From NCBI GenBank assembly GCA_002796025.1, contig PCVQ01000061.1, positions 1 to 15,100 on the forward strand: a DNA stretch of 15,100 nucleotides. Reading direction: 5' to 3'. This stretch comes from Candidatus Peregrinibacteria bacterium CG11_big_fil_rev_8_21_14_0_20_46_8 (GTDB taxonomy: Bacteria > Patescibacteriota > Gracilibacteria > UBA1369 > UM-FILTER-53-11). The notes below the pieces were generated by a model, which did not search any database, was not told where the DNA came from, and worked only from the letters and a program-made list of their open reading frames with translations. Both the position numbers and the translations under genes were made by a program. Below are positions 13,282-15,100 of the stretch, in pieces; the stretch's first letter is position 1; each line of letters starts with the position of its first letter.

Positions 13282-13551
13282 ATGAAGCAAGACATGCTTA
13301 TTAAAGAATTGGCTCAGACGGTGGTAAAAATAAAAGACGCTCAGAAGGCGACCGCATTTCTGCATGCAATTCTTACCCCTGCAGAATTAGAGCAGATTGC
13401 CCAGCGTTTGCAGATTTTTCGGCTTCTTATTAAGGGTGTTCCGCAGCGCGAAATTTCCAAACAGCTTGGAGTGTCTATTGGCACTATTACTCACGGCTCG
13501 CGCGAACTCAAATACGGTTCCGCGCGCGAAATTGAAGCTATTTTAAAATAG
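13282..13551 (+). CDS. trpR: TrpR-family transcriptional repressor
   Basis: This 89-residue TrpR/YerC-YecD family protein lines up with E. coli TrpR from L-T-P-A-E-L (31-36) to the end. T32 and R42 correspond to the tryptophan-contacting T44 and R54. The helix-turn-helix is about 54-75 (Q-R-E-I-S-K-Q-L-G-V-S-I-G-T-I-T). I66, G67 and T68 match the DNA-reading I79, A80 and T81. At the position of co-repressor-contacting R84 there is His (H71). ATG at 13282 is chosen; the frame opens earlier at a TTG in the promoter. No Shine-Dalgarno is present and CACCT precedes the ATG. trpE begins 1 nt after its stop, so the pair forms one operon controlled by the operator just upstream. Confidence 0.88.
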   Translation: MKQDMLIKELAQTVVKIKDAQKATAFLHAILTPAELEQIAQRLQIFRLLIKGVPQREISKQLGVSIGTITHGSRELKYGSAREIEAILK

Positions 13552-13552
13552 T

Positions 13553-15100
13553 ATGGATACACGAACACTCCAGCACGGCATAACCGAAGCGACAGTTGGC
13601 ATTGCATGCGGGCCTGCACACGAGATTTTTTCGCAGCTCTACACGCAAGGCCAGCCGGCATTTCTCTTTGAATCAAAAGATGTATCGCCGGTGTATGGCC
13701 GCTTGAGCATGATCGGCATCGATCCGATTCTGAAAATCAGCGGCAAGGATGATCAGTTCTCTATTGAGGTGTTGGATGCGGCCGATAGTAATCGAATGAG
13801 CCGCGGTCAGTACTTTTGTAATTTGATCAGCGATGAGGATTTGAGTTTTTGTGATTCTTTTGAGCGCAGCGAGCGGCTTATTATTGGTATGGCAACAAAG
13901 GAACATGCCGATTTTGAAGAATCTCAGCGCTCACTGCAAAAAAACATCTCTCAAATTATTCGGCACGTGCTTGCAAAATTTCAGCAAAACGAGCGCAGTT
14001 TGTTCGGTTTGTACGGCGCTTTTAGTTATGACTTTATTCGCCTTTTTGAAGATATCGGCGACCGCCAGCCTAAGAATAATATTAATGATTTCACACTCTT
14101 TCTCTACGATACTTTTATTTTTTTTGATCATATTAAAGAGCGCGCCGAAGTAACGGTTTTTCGTAACGATGCAACCGAAGCGCGTAACGCGGCTGAGAAT
14201 TTGAAAAAGAAGATTGCTCGGCAGGCGAACGAAGAATCTTCTGAGTCCGCATATACGGTAACTGAGCCAAAGTTTGTGCTCTCTCAAAAAGAATATGAGG
14301 ATCTCGTTGAGATTGGGCGTGAACAGGCAAAGCGCGGCGAGATTTTTGAAATTGTATTTTCAAATATCTTAAAGGCGCGATTTAGCGGTAATCCATTGGG
14401 ACTTTATGAGATTTATCGCGAAAAAAATCCATCGCCATATTTATTTTTTGTAGATGCGGGAGATGAGCAGTTAGTTGGTGCTTCGCCAGAAATGATGGTG
14501 CGTGTAGAAGGGCGTGTTGCGCATATGCGCCCAATTGCCGGAACTGCAAAACGCGGTGCTGATCCAATAGAAGATCACGAAAATATGTTAGAGATTTTAT
14601 CTTCAGAAAAAGAAAAATCAGAATTGGATATGTTAATAGATTTAGGACGAAATGATTTAAGTAGAGTTTGTAAGCCGGGAGTTAAAGTTACCGATTATCG
14701 CTTTGTAGAAAAGTATTCGCGTGTGATGCATACGGTGGCACATGTTTCCGGAGAACTTCGGGAAGAGTATACGGCTCTCGATGCGCTTATTGCATGTTTG
14801 AATGCGGGAACTCTTACTGGAGCGCCAAAGGTTGCTTCTATGAAACTTATCGAAAAACACGAAAAAGAGCGGCGCGGATATTACGGTGGCGCAGTAGGGT
14901 ACTTAACTTTTTCTGGAGAAATGGATACTGGAATTATTATTCGTACCGCACATATTCGCGATGGCGAGTTGCGATTTCAGGTCGGCGCCTCGCTCCTGTA
15001 TGACTCGGTGCCGGCCATGGAATATCAAGAAACAATTAATAAGGCGCAGGCGTTCCTTGATATAAGCTCAGATTTTCGTTCAGTCGCCCCGCCGATCGGC
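13553..15100 (+). CDS. trpE: anthranilate synthase component I (3' end outside window; perhaps TrpE-TrpG fusion)
   Basis: A frame of 516 codons runs from ATG 13553 to the window end with no stop. It is a chorismate-binding enzyme: F-S-N-I-L-K-A, GASPEMMVRVEGR, RPIAGTAKRG, a D-L-G-R-N-D-L-S-R-V helix, S-R-V-M-H-T-V-A-H-V, G-T-L-T-G-A-P-K and Y-G-G-A-V-G. Residues 38-52 fit the LLES-X10-S tryptophan feedback motif (L-F-E-S, ten residues, S52), which favours anthranilate synthase over PabB. The C-terminal half (R-R-G-Y-Y-G-G-A-V-G, A-S-L-L-Y-D-S-V-P) resembles TrpE of the fused TrpEG class, so an amidotransferase domain may follow. The chorismate-binding domain ends near codon 500 (Q-A-F-L-D). 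It begins 1 nt after trpR. Confidence 0.93.
   Translation, partial: MDTRTLQHGITEATVGIACGPAHEIFSQLYTQGQPAFLFESKDVSPVYGRLSMIGIDPILKISGKDDQFSIEVLDAADSNRMSRGQYFCNLISDEDLSFCDSFERSERLIIGMATKEHADFEESQRSLQKNISQIIRHVLAKFQQNERSLFGLYGAFSYDFIRLFEDIGDRQPKNNINDFTLFLYDTFIFFDHIKERAEVTVFRNDATEARNAAENLKKKIARQANEESSESAYTVTEPKFVLSQKEYEDLVEIGREQAKRGEIFEIVFSNILKARFSGNPLGLYEIYREKNPSPYLFFVDAGDEQLVGASPEMMVRVEGRVAHMRPIAGTAKRGADPIEDHENMLEILSSEKEKSELDMLIDLGRNDLSRVCKPGVKVTDYRFVEKYSRVMHTVAHVSGELREEYTALDALIACLNAGTLTGAPKVASMKLIEKHEKERRGYYGGAVGYLTFSGEMDTGIIIRTAHIRDGELRFQVGASLLYDSVPAMEYQETINKAQAFLDISSDFRSVAPPIG
15084..15100. repeat. second copy of GC palindrome, cut by window end
   Basis: These 17 nt are identical to 11467-11483 and contain the first 15 bases of the 20-bp palindrome. 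The copy lies after the TrpE domain, in frame as V-A-P-P-I-G, which is a different reading phase from htpX. Confidence 0.6.

Noticed and set aside
1..15100. CRISPR arrays, tRNA, rRNA, transposase genes or prophage
   Set aside because: No evenly spaced direct repeats, cloverleaf-like sequence, rRNA stretch or transposase/integrase frame was seen.

Overview
The window looks like a compact bacterial chromosome, most likely from the Candidate Phyla Radiation (Patescibacteria). Base composition is moderate, close to half G+C by eye. Genes are packed with 1 to 40 bp gaps or 4 to 8 bp overlaps, Shine-Dalgarno motifs are almost absent, and the standard code is used with no in-frame TGA. A full pentose phosphate set plus tryptophan biosynthesis would suit the metabolically richer Peregrinibacteria/Peribacteria-type lineages. 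That placement is inference from gene style; no rRNA or marker gene is present.

Layout. The left edge holds the 3' part of a VanW-domain envelope gene (+). A minus-strand block from 4544 down to about 806 reads transaldolase, a tiny 3-TM membrane protein, glucose-6-phosphate isomerase, hicB, hicA, a kynurenine-formamidase-like cyclase and possibly a 61-codon ORF. An HNH endonuclease gene (4823-5824, +) separates it from a second minus-strand block (13184 down to 5866): TauE/SafE-type transporter, Nudix hydrolase, HtpX-like M48 protease, beta-phosphoglucomutase-like HAD phosphatase, glucose-6-phosphate dehydrogenase, 6-phosphogluconate dehydrogenase and transketolase. Diverging from this block at the right are a TrpR-family repressor and anthranilate synthase component I. 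The latter is a long frame from 13553 that runs off the window end.

Function. zwf, gnd, tkt, tal and pgi supply the oxidative branch and most of the non-oxidative branch of the pentose phosphate pathway (NADPH, ribose-5-P, erythrose-4-P). Erythrose-4-P and ribose-5-P derivatives feed the tryptophan pathway begun by the adjacent trpR-trpE pair. 6-phosphogluconolactonase, ribose-5-P isomerase and ribulose-5-P epimerase are not in the window.

Most notable signals: (1) a GTACTAG-N12-CTAGTAC inverted repeat just upstream of trpR, whose arms match the Escherichia coli Trp repressor half-site; (2) a 20-bp GC-rich palindrome inside htpX with a 17-nt identical copy at the end of the trpE frame; (3) a 21-bp perfect inverted repeat in the zwf-gnd gap that also encodes the zwf C-terminus and stop codon; (4) -10 boxes 6 to 7 nt before ATG, suggesting leaderless transcripts; (5) a hicBA module with its own promoter, joined by ATGA overlap to a metabolic gene.
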